Shown here: positions 9,020 to 17,715 of the stretch, piece after piece
How the letters are laid out: the number at the start of each line of letters is the position of its first letter
Position numbering within the stretch: position 1 is the first letter of the stretch
NCBI RefSeq assembly: GCF_034092375.1
Contig: NZ_CP139302.1
Location: forward strand, 1,674,001 to 1,738,000
Direction: 5' to 3'
Source: Prochlorococcus sp. MIT 1300
Lineage (GTDB): Bacteria > Cyanobacteriota > Cyanobacteriia > PCC-6307 > Cyanobiaceae
Length of the DNA: 64,000 bases
Program-made: the position numbers and the translations under genes
Notes under the pieces: generated by a model
What the model saw: only the letters and a program-made list of their open reading frames with translations
Databases searched by the model: none
What the model was told of the DNA's origin: nothing

Positions 9020-10008
9020 TACAGGAATTCCTCGTATTCGTAAAGTTCATCAGGCTCAGCTGCAAATGCTAACCAAAGGGGGAATTGAAGGACTGGTATA
9101 TCAATATTCCTTTCTGCCGAATCTATGAGAATAAATGGTACTTCTCCTCTTTCTTCAAGGCGGTCTGCTCTCTCAATTAAGCCATCAGTTCTTTCGAAAA
9201 GGACAATGCCGCTGGTGGGCCCGAAGTCTTCTCTGCCAAGTCCTAGTGCATCTTGAAGCCCCCTTCTCCATTCTCCAAGCCTCTCTGGTTGACCCGCTAA
9301 GACTAGAGTTTGAAATCGGTCACCATAAAGTTCACCCAGAATTGCGATTACTGCCGCACCAATAATGATATTGCTAGAGCGATTGCCTCGGCTGGGCTGT
9401 GCGCCACGGCCTCCTTGGTTAAGGAACCAGTCTGCTATAAGACCTATCCCCCTTTCGTCGAGACTCCGTCTTAACTTCCATGGGTCTGCGTAAAAGTCTG
9501 GTTGGGTTGAAAACTGTGCCAAGCATTCACGTATAAGAGACTCATCCGGTTTGAAGGTATCTGCTACCGCTGGGACATATTGTTCTTGATTCTTTGATTC
9601 TGCTTGTGTTTGATTTTCATCTAATGGTGAAGGTTTGACTACGAGAGGTTGGGCGATTAGCTCTAATTTCTCCGCTGATTGAGCAAGTTCCTGAAGGGCT
9701 CCCGTTAAATAATCTTGAAACCCTTTTACTCTTCGTGCAATAGCATCTGATTGCCCTGCAAAGGACCCTTTGATATCTTTTTCTAATTGAGATTTACGTT
9801 TATTGAGTTCATCAACTTCTTCTTGAAGTTCATTCCTTTGGGCGATTAATTTCCCCAATGTGAGTTTGACAAGAGAGTCCAAACTCGGTTCATTCCCATC
9901 GTCCTTCGAGTTGATTGCACTGGTATTTTGTGATTGATCTAATGGAAGAGGCTTGCTAATTTCTTCGGTATTAGATTGCTCCGAAAGTGGGGATTTAGCT
10001 TCAGACAT
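9019..10008 (-). CDS. DUF3086 family protein
   Basis: 329 residues. The first 50 residues are Ser/Asn/Gln-rich and probably disordered. Residues about 50-85 form a coiled coil (LIAQRNELQEEVDELNKRKSQ). The C-terminal half is a conserved globular region with FYADPWKLRRSLDERGIGLIADWF and GGRGAQPSRGNRSSNIIIGAAV. This matches the cyanobacterial family DUF3086, function unknown to me. It abuts plsY and the DUF3119 and MlaE-type genes, which hints at a role around membrane lipids. Confidence 0.8.
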   Translation of the reverse strand: MSEAKSPLSEQSNTEEISKPLPLDQSQNTSAINSKDDGNEPSLDSLVKLTLGKLIAQRNELQEEVDELNKRKSQLEKDIKGSFAGQSDAIARRVKGFQDYLTGALQELAQSAEKLELIAQPLVVKPSPLDENQTQAESKNQEQYVPAVADTFKPDESLIRECLAQFSTQPDFYADPWKLRRSLDERGIGLIADWFLNQGGRGAQPSRGNRSSNIIIGAAVIAILGELYGDRFQTLVLAGQPERLGEWRRGLQDALGLGREDFGPTSGIVLFERTDGLIERADRLEERGEVPFILIDSAERNIDIPVLQFPLWLAFAAEPDELYEYEEFL

Positions 10009-10041
10009 AAACTATTTAGCAATGTTTTTTGATGAGCTTTT

Positions 10042-10467
10042 TTAGGAGTCTTGAATAGGTTTCACCTTTGGTTTCTCCAGAGAGCCAACTCTCAGCCTTA
10101 GTTGATTTTTTAGACTTTCGGGTTCGAAAAGTATTGGTAAAAGATGGGGGCTGGCTTTTTCGCGGAAATATAAAATTCCAGGTAGCCAAGGTAAAAAGAT
10201 TCGCCAGGCTAGCCAGTCTCCAAATGGGAAGCGTCTTAATTCACGATTGAGTTGCCAAACCACTAAGGCCTCTGGAGTGAGCTCGACTCTGAGTATGAAA
10301 GTTTGCAAAAGAAGAAAGAGTCCAAAAATACCAGTTAATATTGATGGAAATGGGTGAAATGGTCCTGGCAGTATTAGAAGGCTTAAAACAATTATCAGAA
10401 TTGCTAAGCGAGGAGAGGGTTTTAAGGTGACGTTCTGTTTTAAATCAGATTGGTTCATAAAAAACAA
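10042..10467 (-). CDS. DUF3119 family membrane protein
   Basis: 141 residues. Two hydrophobic segments at about residues 18-35 and 40-58 are followed by a PH-like beta region with LTPEALVVWQLNRELRRFPFGDWLAWRIF. It resembles the cyanobacterial family DUF3119. It sits between the MlaE-type permease and DUF3086 genes with gaps of 6 and 33 bases, so co-transcription is likely. No catalytic motif is visible. Confidence 0.7.
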   Translation of the reverse strand: MFFMNQSDLKQNVTLKPSPRLAILIIVLSLLILPGPFHPFPSILTGIFGLFLLLQTFILRVELTPEALVVWQLNRELRRFPFGDWLAWRIFLPWLPGILYFREKASPHLLPILFEPESLKNQLRLRVGSLEKPKVKPIQDS

Positions 10468-10473
10468 TTGAAA

Positions 10474-11220
10474 TCAACTGAAAAGAATTTGTGTTAGCAA
10501 AACATCCATTAATGCCACTGTCACTAGAGTCATTACAACAGCTCCTGTGGTACTTGTGCCGACTTCTTTTGGCCCCCCTCTAGTTGTTAGTCCCCAACCA
10601 CAGGCTAGAACAGAAATCTGTAGACCGAAGACTAATGCCTTTATGAGCATGAAAGGAAGATCAGCTACGGATAACCAAGTCCTAACAGAAGTCCAGAAAA
10701 CATCAGGAGCTATTTGATAAAGGTGGGTGCTACTGATTTGTCCACTCCACAGTGCAACAACAAAGAAAAAAAGACATTGCACTGGCGCCATGATTACCAT
10801 TGCGATCATTCGTGGTACTACCAAATATTCAACGGGATCAGTTCTCATCATTGTTATCGCCTCAATTTGTTCGGTAACTTTCATCGTCCCGAGCTGAGCG
10901 GCATAAGCAGTAGCTACTTTCCCTGTAAGGAGAGTTGCGGTTAGTAAAGGGGCGATTTCTCTTGCCATACCAACCGCGAGGAGACCACCAACTTGGCTAC
11001 CTAGATTCTGGTCGCTTAGCTCAGCAGCCACTTGGATGTTGAAAACTGTTCCTGCTGCTATGCCAGTAATAATTACGATGATGAAACTTCCTGGTCCTGC
11101 TTCTAATAGTTGCTCAAAGAGCTCTAACCAATTAATACGTCCTTTCACGGTTGCGGTTATCGCTTGCCCGCCAATTAACAGGCTGCTGCAAAGTCGTCGT
11201 AACCAGCGTGGATTAAACAT
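10474..11220 (-). CDS. mlaE: MlaE-type lipid ABC transporter permease
   Basis: 248 residues with the MlaE/permease family pattern: an amphipathic N-terminus, GPGSFIIVIITGIAAGTVFNIQVA, the conserved REIAPLLTATLLTGKVATAYAAQLGTMKVTEQIEA segment, and about five membrane helices. MlaE homologues move phospholipids between envelope membranes with an ATPase (MlaF) and an MCE protein (MlaD). Neither partner is adjacent, so they must lie elsewhere in the genome. The start overlaps the stop of the MFS gene by one base. Confidence 0.85.
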   Translation of the reverse strand: MFNPRWLRRLCSSLLIGGQAITATVKGRINWLELFEQLLEAGPGSFIIVIITGIAAGTVFNIQVAAELSDQNLGSQVGGLLAVGMAREIAPLLTATLLTGKVATAYAAQLGTMKVTEQIEAITMMRTDPVEYLVVPRMIAMVIMAPVQCLFFFVVALWSGQISSTHLYQIAPDVFWTSVRTWLSVADLPFMLIKALVFGLQISVLACGWGLTTRGGPKEVGTSTTGAVVMTLVTVALMDVLLTQILFS

Positions 11221-12617
11221 CAGTTGATAAGCTGCGCGCTTGGTGTTTTATTTGGCCATTTACTCATCATTATTATTCCCAAACTTACAAGAATGGCTGG
11301 AATTAATCCCATGCAAATCCTTATAGCTATTTGGGCTGAGATTGTCTGTTCTAGGAAGGTAAGCGCTCCTGTGCATTCTCTAGGAGATTGATAACCGCTA
11401 ATTTGTAGAAAGAATGTGACTATCCACATGCTCATTGCGACTAGAAATTTTTGAGAAAAGACCATCCATGCTGTATAAAAACCAGCTGGTTTATCAGGGT
11501 CAGAATCTATTGCATCTGGCAGCAATGACCATGGAATTAAATATGCAGTAGAAGCTCCAAAGCCTGCTATAAGAATGCTTATCAATAAGAGGATTATTTT
11601 TATTGTATCTGCACCATTTGTTAGTAGTGAACTTGTCAATGTTGACCCAGCAGAAACAGGTGGAAGCACCATTGCACAAAGGCATCCAATTATCCAAAGA
11701 GATCCTCCAGCACGGAGTGATTTTATTCGACCATGTTTGTTTGAATAAAGGCTCCAAACTTGAAGCCCAATTAGTGAACTCACCATAAATGGAAGTAATA
11801 TCCATGTTGACATGCCAGGGGGTATACGCATTACCTGAACTAAGTAAAATAGGGCTACAGATTGCATGATTTGAAGCCCACACCAAAGTAAAAGGTATAA
11901 GGCTAAAACCCTTAGGAAACAGTTGTTATGAATTATTCGAGATAACTGCTTAGTAAATGGCTCAGATTGCTTTTTAGGTTTTTGTGCTTTTTTCGCAAAG
12001 GGTGCTAGCCCCCAGCAGCAGGCCAGGGTTGATAAGGCGGCAATTGCTCCGCTAATTCTGCCCATGCTGATATATCCAGATAGTCCATTGCTTGTGAGGA
12101 GAGAGGCGACCACAAGTCCTGTCAGGCTTGCCAATATCGAACCAGTAAAGCGAGCTGCATTAAGCCTTGTTCTGATTGAGGTTGTTTTAGTTAATTCTGT
12201 TGAGAGTGCTGCATAAGGGAGGTTCACGCTTGTATATGCAGTCATTAAAAGCAGAACCATAAAAATGTAGTAGGTGATTTTTGAAGCCAATCCACCTGGG
12301 GGCACCCACCAAATACCCGCGAGACTTATTCCTAGGGGGACAGCCGCTCCAAGCATCCATGGCAATCTCGGCCCCCAGCGACTTTGCGTATGGTCGCTAA
12401 GCCAGCCAATCAGTGGATCATTCAATCCATCCCATAATTTGGTGACCATGAGCAGGAGGCCTCCTATCCAGACAGGGAGGCCTGCGGCGCAAGTGAAAAA
12501 TGGAAGTAAGTAAAAACCAAGTTGAGAGGCTGCCAGGCCAGTGCCTGCATCACCAAGCCCATAGGAGAGCATTAGCCTTCGCCTGGTTCTTTCGCTAGCG
12601 AATAAGGATGAATTCAA
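11220..12617 (-). CDS. MFS permease, GPH sugar:cation symporter-like
   Basis: 465 residues with about 12 membrane helices. The N-terminal part (YGLGDAGTGLAASQLGFYLLPF, then LWDGLNDPLIGWLSDHTQSRWGPR) carries the Asp pair and loop 2-3 motif of the glycoside-pentoside-hexuronide (melibiose) family. The substrate cannot be read from sequence. It overlaps the MlaE-type gene by one base, heading the minus-strand cluster down to plsY. A lysophospholipid-transporter-like role is another possibility, since MelB-type folds also carry lipids. Confidence 0.75.
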   Translation of the reverse strand: MNSSLFASERTRRRLMLSYGLGDAGTGLAASQLGFYLLPFFTCAAGLPVWIGGLLLMVTKLWDGLNDPLIGWLSDHTQSRWGPRLPWMLGAAVPLGISLAGIWWVPPGGLASKITYYIFMVLLLMTAYTSVNLPYAALSTELTKTTSIRTRLNAARFTGSILASLTGLVVASLLTSNGLSGYISMGRISGAIAALSTLACCWGLAPFAKKAQKPKKQSEPFTKQLSRIIHNNCFLRVLALYLLLWCGLQIMQSVALFYLVQVMRIPPGMSTWILLPFMVSSLIGLQVWSLYSNKHGRIKSLRAGGSLWIIGCLCAMVLPPVSAGSTLTSSLLTNGADTIKIILLLISILIAGFGASTAYLIPWSLLPDAIDSDPDKPAGFYTAWMVFSQKFLVAMSMWIVTFFLQISGYQSPRECTGALTFLEQTISAQIAIRICMGLIPAILVSLGIIMMSKWPNKTPSAQLIN

Positions 12618-12705
12618 GTTTTTCTAAAGGCTTGATGGGAAGGCATAATGCAGTTGTACTTTTATACTGAATCGAGCTCTAGGGCTATGGTTCCTTCGTA
12701 TTAGT

Positions 12706-12776
<71 letters not shown>

Positions 12777-12791
12777 TAAATAACATTCCCA

Positions 12792-14897
12792 TCAATCAAA
12801 CTTCGAGGAGTATTCTTTAGAAAGGGCCAGGACAAGACTTCTGTTTTTTAGCTCAATAAAGGTTTCATCCCAGTTCATAGGTTCAACTTTGGTCTTGCTT
12901 TTAGTTCTCTTTGCTGTGTTTACGATTATTTCCCATCCAGAGTTAGTCTTAGGCAGCTCGAATTTCATATTTTGATTATAAGCATTTAGTCCCATCCACA
13001 TGTGGGCAATGTCATCAGACTCTTTGTGAAGGCTATAGCTGATTGTGTGTGACCAGTCGCTCCAATCAGGTTTTTGGAGATTCACTCCATGCCATTGGAT
13101 GGAAAAGCCATGTGAAAGTTTTTGTGTGTTTGATTCAATTTCAGTGTGAGGTGTGCTTGGGCTAAAAATTTCGGGTATTGTTTTTCTTATTTTCAACATT
13201 TTTGTCACAAAAAGCCTTAGCTCAAGGTCACATTTGTCTTTTGACCAGATCATCCAACTTAATGGACTGTTTTGACACCAAGAATTATTATTGCCGCCCT
13301 GGCTTCTGCTTACCTCGTCACCCATAAGTATCATTGGAACCCCTGGATTGAGCAGAAGAGTTGCTAAAAGATTCTTTTGCTGTCTCTTCCTTAGCGCTTG
13401 TAGGTTCTTGTCAGTACTAGGACCTTCAATACCATGATTCCAGCTGTTGTTGTGATTGTCGCCGTCCCTATTGTTTTCACCATTTGCAAGGTTATGCTTC
13501 GAGTTAAAAGTGACTAAATCGTTTAAGGTAAATCCATCATGGGAAGTGATAAAATTTATTAAAGGTTTATGAGATTTTTCATCGTCCTTTGGGTCAAAGT
13601 TATTGCTATTTATACTTTCTTTTATGTTCCATGTGGTATTTTGATCTCCTTTCCAAAACCTTCGTACATTATCTCTAAATTGTCCATTCCAAGCCCCTAT
13701 TTTTTTGCTTGGGAAATCTTTAAGTTTATAAAGTCCTCCGCAGTCCCAGGGCTCACTAACTAGTTTTAAATCACTTAGCTCAGGGTCTGCTTCGATTTCC
13801 TCGAATAGAGGTGGATTATCCAATGGCTCTAGCTTTTCTCCTCGACTAAGTGCTATGCCTAAATCAAAACGGAAGCCGTCTACTCCTAGTTCGCACGCCC
13901 AGCAACGCATTGATTCAAGGATTAATTTTCTAACTAATGGTCTATTTGCCGCAATGCTGTTTCCGCAGCCACTTACATCCAAAAATTGATTGTCTTTATT
14001 CTTATAATAATAGAGGCTTTCACCACAACCTTTCCAGCTAATAATAGGTCCTTCTTCATTGCCCTCAGTTGTGTGATTATATACAACATCTACAATAACT
14101 TCTATGCCTTCATCGTGGCAGGCTGCTACAAAATTACGAATTTCTTGTCGACCTTTAAGAGGGTCTTTGCTTGTAATATATTCCTGATGTGGGGCAAACC
14201 AGCTAATTGGGCTATAACCCCAGTAATTGCAGTTCCCTGCTGGAGAGTCTGTTTGATCAAATGCATGTATAGGCATTAACTCAATAGTGGTTATGCCAAG
14301 TTCCTTTAAATAAGGAATTTTTCTTATTAATCCTTTGATCTTACCTTTTTCATTTCTTTGAATATCTTCTAATGAACAATGGGTAAAGCTGCTGACATGT
14401 AGCTCATAAATAACAGTTTTACTCCAAGGGTGCTTTGGTCTTGGATGGGATTTAAAGTCGAACTTATCTCTTTCGCATACCACCCCTTTCAAGCATGAGC
14501 CTTCGTTGGACGAATTCCCTGTAGCAGCTTTTCTTTGAAATACATCCCACCCACTGATTGCTCTTGCACAAGGGTCTATCAATAGTTTCTCTGAATAGCA
14601 GTGGTTTCTTTGTTCTTCTCCAGCATTTGATATTCGATAGCAATAACAACAGCCTTCTTTGATGCCTTCAATTTCTATATGCCAGTAATCTCCGGAACGA
14701 TTGCTAGCGTTCAACTCAAATACGTTTTGAGGCTTAGTGTGGTTTGGGTCTGCAAAGAGTACTAGCTCTATGTGGCTAGCATCTGGTGCAGCTATAGAAA
14801 AATTTACGCCTCGGTCAGTGATGCTGCTACCAAGGGGCCAAGGCGTTCCTGGGTAAGCTTTGTTCAGTGACCCAGATTCCGGCGAGGCAGGCAGCAT
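12792..14897 (-). CDS. glgX: Glycogen debranching enzyme (isoamylase type)
   Basis: 701 residues. An N-terminal CBM48 beta-sandwich (PWPLGSSITDRGVNFSIAAPDA) precedes a GH13 barrel. Catalytic regions are visible: VIVDVVYNHT, GFRFDLG (nucleophile Asp), VSEPWD (acid Glu) and FITSHDGFTLNDLV. It hydrolyses alpha-1,6 branches during glycogen breakdown. The gene is divergent from the MBL-fold gene with a gap of 41 bases, and its 3' end faces tRNA-Gly. Confidence 0.93.
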   Translation of the reverse strand: MLPASPESGSLNKAYPGTPWPLGSSITDRGVNFSIAAPDASHIELVLFADPNHTKPQNVFELNASNRSGDYWHIEIEGIKEGCCYCYRISNAGEEQRNHCYSEKLLIDPCARAISGWDVFQRKAATGNSSNEGSCLKGVVCERDKFDFKSHPRPKHPWSKTVIYELHVSSFTHCSLEDIQRNEKGKIKGLIRKIPYLKELGITTIELMPIHAFDQTDSPAGNCNYWGYSPISWFAPHQEYITSKDPLKGRQEIRNFVAACHDEGIEVIVDVVYNHTTEGNEEGPIISWKGCGESLYYYKNKDNQFLDVSGCGNSIAANRPLVRKLILESMRCWACELGVDGFRFDLGIALSRGEKLEPLDNPPLFEEIEADPELSDLKLVSEPWDCGGLYKLKDFPSKKIGAWNGQFRDNVRRFWKGDQNTTWNIKESINSNNFDPKDDEKSHKPLINFITSHDGFTLNDLVTFNSKHNLANGENNRDGDNHNNSWNHGIEGPSTDKNLQALRKRQQKNLLATLLLNPGVPMILMGDEVSRSQGGNNNSWCQNSPLSWMIWSKDKCDLELRLFVTKMLKIRKTIPEIFSPSTPHTEIESNTQKLSHGFSIQWHGVNLQKPDWSDWSHTISYSLHKESDDIAHMWMGLNAYNQNMKFELPKTNSGWEIIVNTAKRTKSKTKVEPMNWDETFIELKNRSLVLALSKEYSSKFD

Positions 14898-14938
14898 TTG
14901 GCGAAAGGTGGTTTTTAGGCACTTTTAAAGGTGTTGTT

Positions 14939-15601
14939 ATGTCTATTAATTCTTTTTCAGTTATGGGTGTTGGCCCCTCTCAGGTAGAAAGTGGCCTTTG
15001 GGCTTTTCCTCCCAATCCAAATTCTAGAGGCGGGGTCTCTTGGTGGCTTGAGTGCGAGCCAGAGCCATTGTTGATTGATTGTCCAGAAATTAATGAGTTC
15101 ACCATTCATTCGCTTAAGGAGCTTGCCGCAGGTAGAAAACCTCAAATTTTTTTAACTAGTAGAGATAGCCATCCAGGTGTTAGCAGGTTGCAGGATGTTC
15201 TTGGATGGCCTGTTTTAGTGCAGGAGCAAGAGGCCTATCTTTTGCCTGGGTTAAAAGACCTAGAAAGTTTTGCCGATGAATACAAAACAATTTCTGGAGT
15301 TAACTTTTTGTGGACGCCTGGACCTACTCCTGGGACCACTGTTGCTTATGCATCTCACCCTTTGAATGTGCTGTTCTGCGGACGTTTCTTAATTCCTTCA
15401 AGTTTGCATTCTTTCGCTCCTGTTCGAAATAAGAGGACTTTTCACTGGCCGCTTTATCAAAAAAGCTTGCGAAAGCTTCGAGATTGGATTCCTTCAGATG
15501 CCTGTCCTTTACTGGCATCTGCTGTTCTTACTCGAGGTGCCAAGGCGCAACGGTTAGCTCCTTGGGAGGCTTGGGCGGATCCTTACACCAAAAAAGGCTA
15601 A
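14939..15601 (+). CDS. Degenerate MBL-fold protein lacking metal ligands
   Basis: 220 residues from the ATG at 14939; the frame is open to 14867, but that would run into glgX. The strand order fits a metallo-beta-lactamase fold: LLIDCPE (44-50), FLTSRDSHPG (71-80) where active members have THxHxDHxGG, LWTPGPTPGTT (125-134) where they have TPGHTPGS, and LFCGRFLI (145-152) where they have FxGD. Most metal-binding His and Asp are replaced, so hydrolase activity is unlikely. Function unknown; binding or regulatory roles are possible. Confidence 0.65.
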   Translation: MSINSFSVMGVGPSQVESGLWAFPPNPNSRGGVSWWLECEPEPLLIDCPEINEFTIHSLKELAAGRKPQIFLTSRDSHPGVSRLQDVLGWPVLVQEQEAYLLPGLKDLESFADEYKTISGVNFLWTPGPTPGTTVAYASHPLNVLFCGRFLIPSSLHSFAPVRNKRTFHWPLYQKSLRKLRDWIPSDACPLLASAVLTRGAKAQRLAPWEAWADPYTKKG

Positions 15602-15696
15602 TTGGACCATTTAAGGTATAAAGCATTGCGCCACAGCCTTTTTCGGTTGCCGCTAAGGCTTTATGTCCATACGATTAGCGCGCTTCGAGTTATTGC

Positions 15697-15723
15697 TGAC
15701 GAATTCCATTTTTGGTTTCGTCA
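15697..15723. promoter_or_regulatory. 7-bp inverted repeat upstream of the HU gene
   Basis: TGACGAA (15697-15703) and TTCGTCA (15717-15723) are perfect inverted copies separated by 13 bases, 32 bases before the HU start codon. It could be a leader hairpin or an operator. No Shine-Dalgarno is visible directly before the HU ATG. Confidence 0.35.
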
Positions 15724-15755
15724 TTTAAATCTCTCCGCTCCATCATCCCATTCCA

Positions 15756-16031
15756 ATGAACAAAGCTGATCTGGTCAATCTGGTGGCAGCACGTACTGAA
15801 CTCACCAAGACAGATGTCTCTCTGGTGGTGGATGCCGCCATCGACACCATCATCGACTCCGTAGTGGAGGGCAAAAAGGTCTCCATCCTTGGTTTCGGTT
15901 CTTTTGAGCCCCGTGAGCGTTCCGCTCGTCAGGGTTTAAACCCGAAAACCGGGGAGAAGATCAAGATCCCTGCAAAGCGTGTGCCTGCTTTTACAGCTGG
16001 CAAGATGTTTAAAGATCGAGTTCAGGGTTAG
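15756..16031 (+). CDS. hup: HU-family DNA-binding protein
   Basis: 91 residues, the standard length. It begins MNKADLVNLVAART and contains the family signature GFGSFEPRERSARQGLNPKTGE across residues about 46-67, with the DNA-intercalating arm proline in NPKTGE. It forms dimers that bend and compact DNA. Codon choice looks richer in GC than its neighbours (frequent CTC, ATC, ACC), as often seen in highly expressed genes. It is followed at once by a strong terminator. Confidence 0.97.
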   Translation: MNKADLVNLVAARTELTKTDVSLVVDAAIDTIIDSVVEGKKVSILGFGSFEPRERSARQGLNPKTGEKIKIPAKRVPAFTAGKMFKDRVQG

Positions 16032-16048
16032 ATTTAAAATCTTGCTCC

Positions 16049-16083
16049 AAAAAAAAAGCGGTCTTAAAGACCGCTTTTTTTTT
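16049..16083 (+). terminator. Intrinsic terminator after the HU gene
   Basis: The stem GCGGTCT (16058-16064) pairs with AGACCGC (16068-16074) around a 3-base loop and is flanked by an A-run and a run of nine T. The symmetry lets it act in both directions, but the + strand gene hup is the obvious client. Confidence 0.93.
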
Positions 16084-16097
16084 GGTCAGGCTTTTCA

Positions 16098-17030
16098 ATG
16101 CCTTTCATGCATCCCCCCTCCCAATTGCTACCAGAGCAATTTTTGAAGAAGTTTGCGAATGGGAGTCGATTAAAACTCAGTGGATATCGAGGGAGGTTCG
16201 CTCCATCACCCACTGGACCTTTACATTTCGGGAATTTACGCACAGCACTTCTTTCTTGGCTCAAAGCCAGAGTCTCTAAAGGTACTTGGTTATTACGAAT
16301 TGATGACCTTGATTATTCAAGAAATCGCTTTGGTGCAAGTGAAGGCATTAAGGAAGATCTTTTATGGCTGGGACTTGAATGGGACGGACCAGTCGTCTAT
16401 CAGAGTAAAAGAAGAGGGCTTTATTACACCGTCTTGTCTGCATTGAGAAAAGAGGGGCTTCTTTATGCTTGTCGTTGTTCTAGAAGGATGTTTCTTGAAA
16501 GAGCTATAAGGGAACATCAAAGCGGAATTGCTAACTGCCGTTGTAGGGAGATTACAAATTCTTGGGGGTGGCAAAATAATCGACTTCCTTCGTGGTGCTT
16601 AATGCCAAAAAATGAAGTTACTTCTAATTGTCGTGGTGTGGTATTAAGGCGTGCGGATGGAATCGTTGCTTATCATTTGGCTACTGTAATCGATGAAATA
16701 TTGCTTGGTATAAATGAAGTCGTTCGTGGAGGAGATCTCTTGGAGGCCTGCTCCTCACAGCTTTCAGTCTTTGAAGTACTTTCTCAACCCCGTATTAAAT
16801 ATATTTATACCCCATTGATTTGCAATGAAGCAGGGGAAAAACTGTCTAAACGAAATAATGAAAATGGGCTAGATTACTATAAAAAAAAGGGTTTAGACCC
16901 TTCACAAGTTATAGGCTTGTTAGCGGAAAGCATTAAGCTTGTCCCGCCTAATACTCCAATCTCTTCAAATGAACTATTGGTTGAGATGAAGAAAGACCCA
17001 GCTATTCTTGATGCTGTTTTTATCCATTAA
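16098..17030 (+). CDS. gluQ: Glutamyl-Q tRNA(Asp) synthetase
   Basis: 310 residues. A truncated GluRS-like enzyme that attaches glutamate to the queuosine base of tRNA-Asp. The motif RFAPSPTGPLHFGN (HIGH-like) is near residues 34-47, a zinc-binding pattern YACRCSRRMF...CRCRE is near 120-150, and the KMSKS-like motif is EKLSKRNN. There is no anticodon-binding domain. The ATG at 16098 lies just after the HU terminator; a later start is possible because the family core begins about 30 residues in. Confidence 0.88.
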   Translation: MPFMHPPSQLLPEQFLKKFANGSRLKLSGYRGRFAPSPTGPLHFGNLRTALLSWLKARVSKGTWLLRIDDLDYSRNRFGASEGIKEDLLWLGLEWDGPVVYQSKRRGLYYTVLSALRKEGLLYACRCSRRMFLERAIREHQSGIANCRCREITNSWGWQNNRLPSWCLMPKNEVTSNCRGVVLRRADGIVAYHLATVIDEILLGINEVVRGGDLLEACSSQLSVFEVLSQPRIKYIYTPLICNEAGEKLSKRNNENGLDYYKKKGLDPSQVIGLLAESIKLVPPNTPISSNELLVEMKKDPAILDAVFIH

Positions 17031-17135
17031 TGAATTGATTCTTCCTGGCTTGGAATCTTATTCTTTGAATTGAATATGGCTAAAGTCACAGCTTCTGTTG
17101 GTTTTCTGTATAGGTAATTCCTTTTAGGTCTATAC

Positions 17136-17172
17136 AAAAAAAGTGTCCTTACCTAATGAGGAGGACACTTTT
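17136..17172 (-). terminator. Intrinsic terminator for the 70-residue membrane protein gene
   Basis: AAGTGTCC (17141-17148) pairs with GGACACTT (17163-17170), extending to about 11 bp with flanking A/T pairs around a loop of about 12 bases. On the minus strand it ends in a run of seven T (17142-17136). The + strand side has only four T, so it mainly serves the minus-strand gene and perhaps gluQ. Confidence 0.8.
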
Positions 17173-17183
17173 GCTAATAAATT

Positions 17184-17273
17184 AGTCTTGTCTCTAGAAC
17201 AAGACTTCAAAAGTTTTTTGGAGAACTTAGAAGAACTCTGCTTTTAATTAAAAGCTTTTAGCAGACTCAGTTC
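17184..17273 (-). ncRNA. Highly structured 3' region, possible 3'-UTR-derived RNA
   Basis: Read on the minus strand after the small gene at 17289-17501, three more hairpins precede the terminator: GAAC+TCTGCT arms at 17233-17242 with 17260-17273 (a 4-base bulge), AAGTT/AACTT at 17211-17228, and AGTCTTGT/ACAAGACT at 17184-17206. No ORF is seen. A stable 3'-end RNA is inferred; no known small RNA family was recognised. Confidence 0.35.
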
Positions 17274-17288
17274 CTTCCCTTTCTTTGG

Positions 17289-17501
17289 CTAGAAACTGTA
17301 AGAGGGGTCTCCGCTTGTTAGATAGAAAAAGTAAGCAGCTGCAGCTCCTACAACAAACATAGGAAGACCTACTAGTAGATGGCCACTAGCGAAACCTACG
17401 CCCTTGGCTCGTGCCACAAAGTAACCGACACCTGCGGCACCAGCAGCTAGTGGAATTGCGGTGTGGAGAATGCCTGCAACAGCGTGGTAGTCGAAGTACA
17501 T
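17289..17501 (-). CDS. Small two-helix membrane protein, unknown function
   Basis: 70 residues starting MYFDYHAVAGILHTAIPL. Two hydrophobic helices (about residues 8-28 and 41-62) are joined by a basic loop with ARAKGVGF, and the tail is SGDPSYSF. The small size, Ala/Gly-rich helices and strong terminator suggest a well-expressed thylakoid or plasma membrane protein. I do not recognise it as a named photosystem subunit. Confidence 0.75.
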   Translation of the reverse strand: MYFDYHAVAGILHTAIPLAAGAAGVGYFVARAKGVGFASGHLLVGLPMFVVGAAAAYFFYLTSGDPSYSF

Positions 17502-17715
17502 CTGTGTTAGTGGATTTTCTTGCCGAATAGAGTATCTCAGTAAACAGCTTTTAAGAATGCCTTTTTAGTCATTTGCATTGAATTTGCTTAAGGCCGCCTT
17601 CATGGAGAGGGCGCTTCTTAAAGTTTTTGCCTTCGGGTTCTAGGAGCTCATAAGGCTGTGGTACTGCCCTTTTGAGGAAAGCTCGATTGAGCTGTCAAAA
17701 CATTTTTAATGGATT

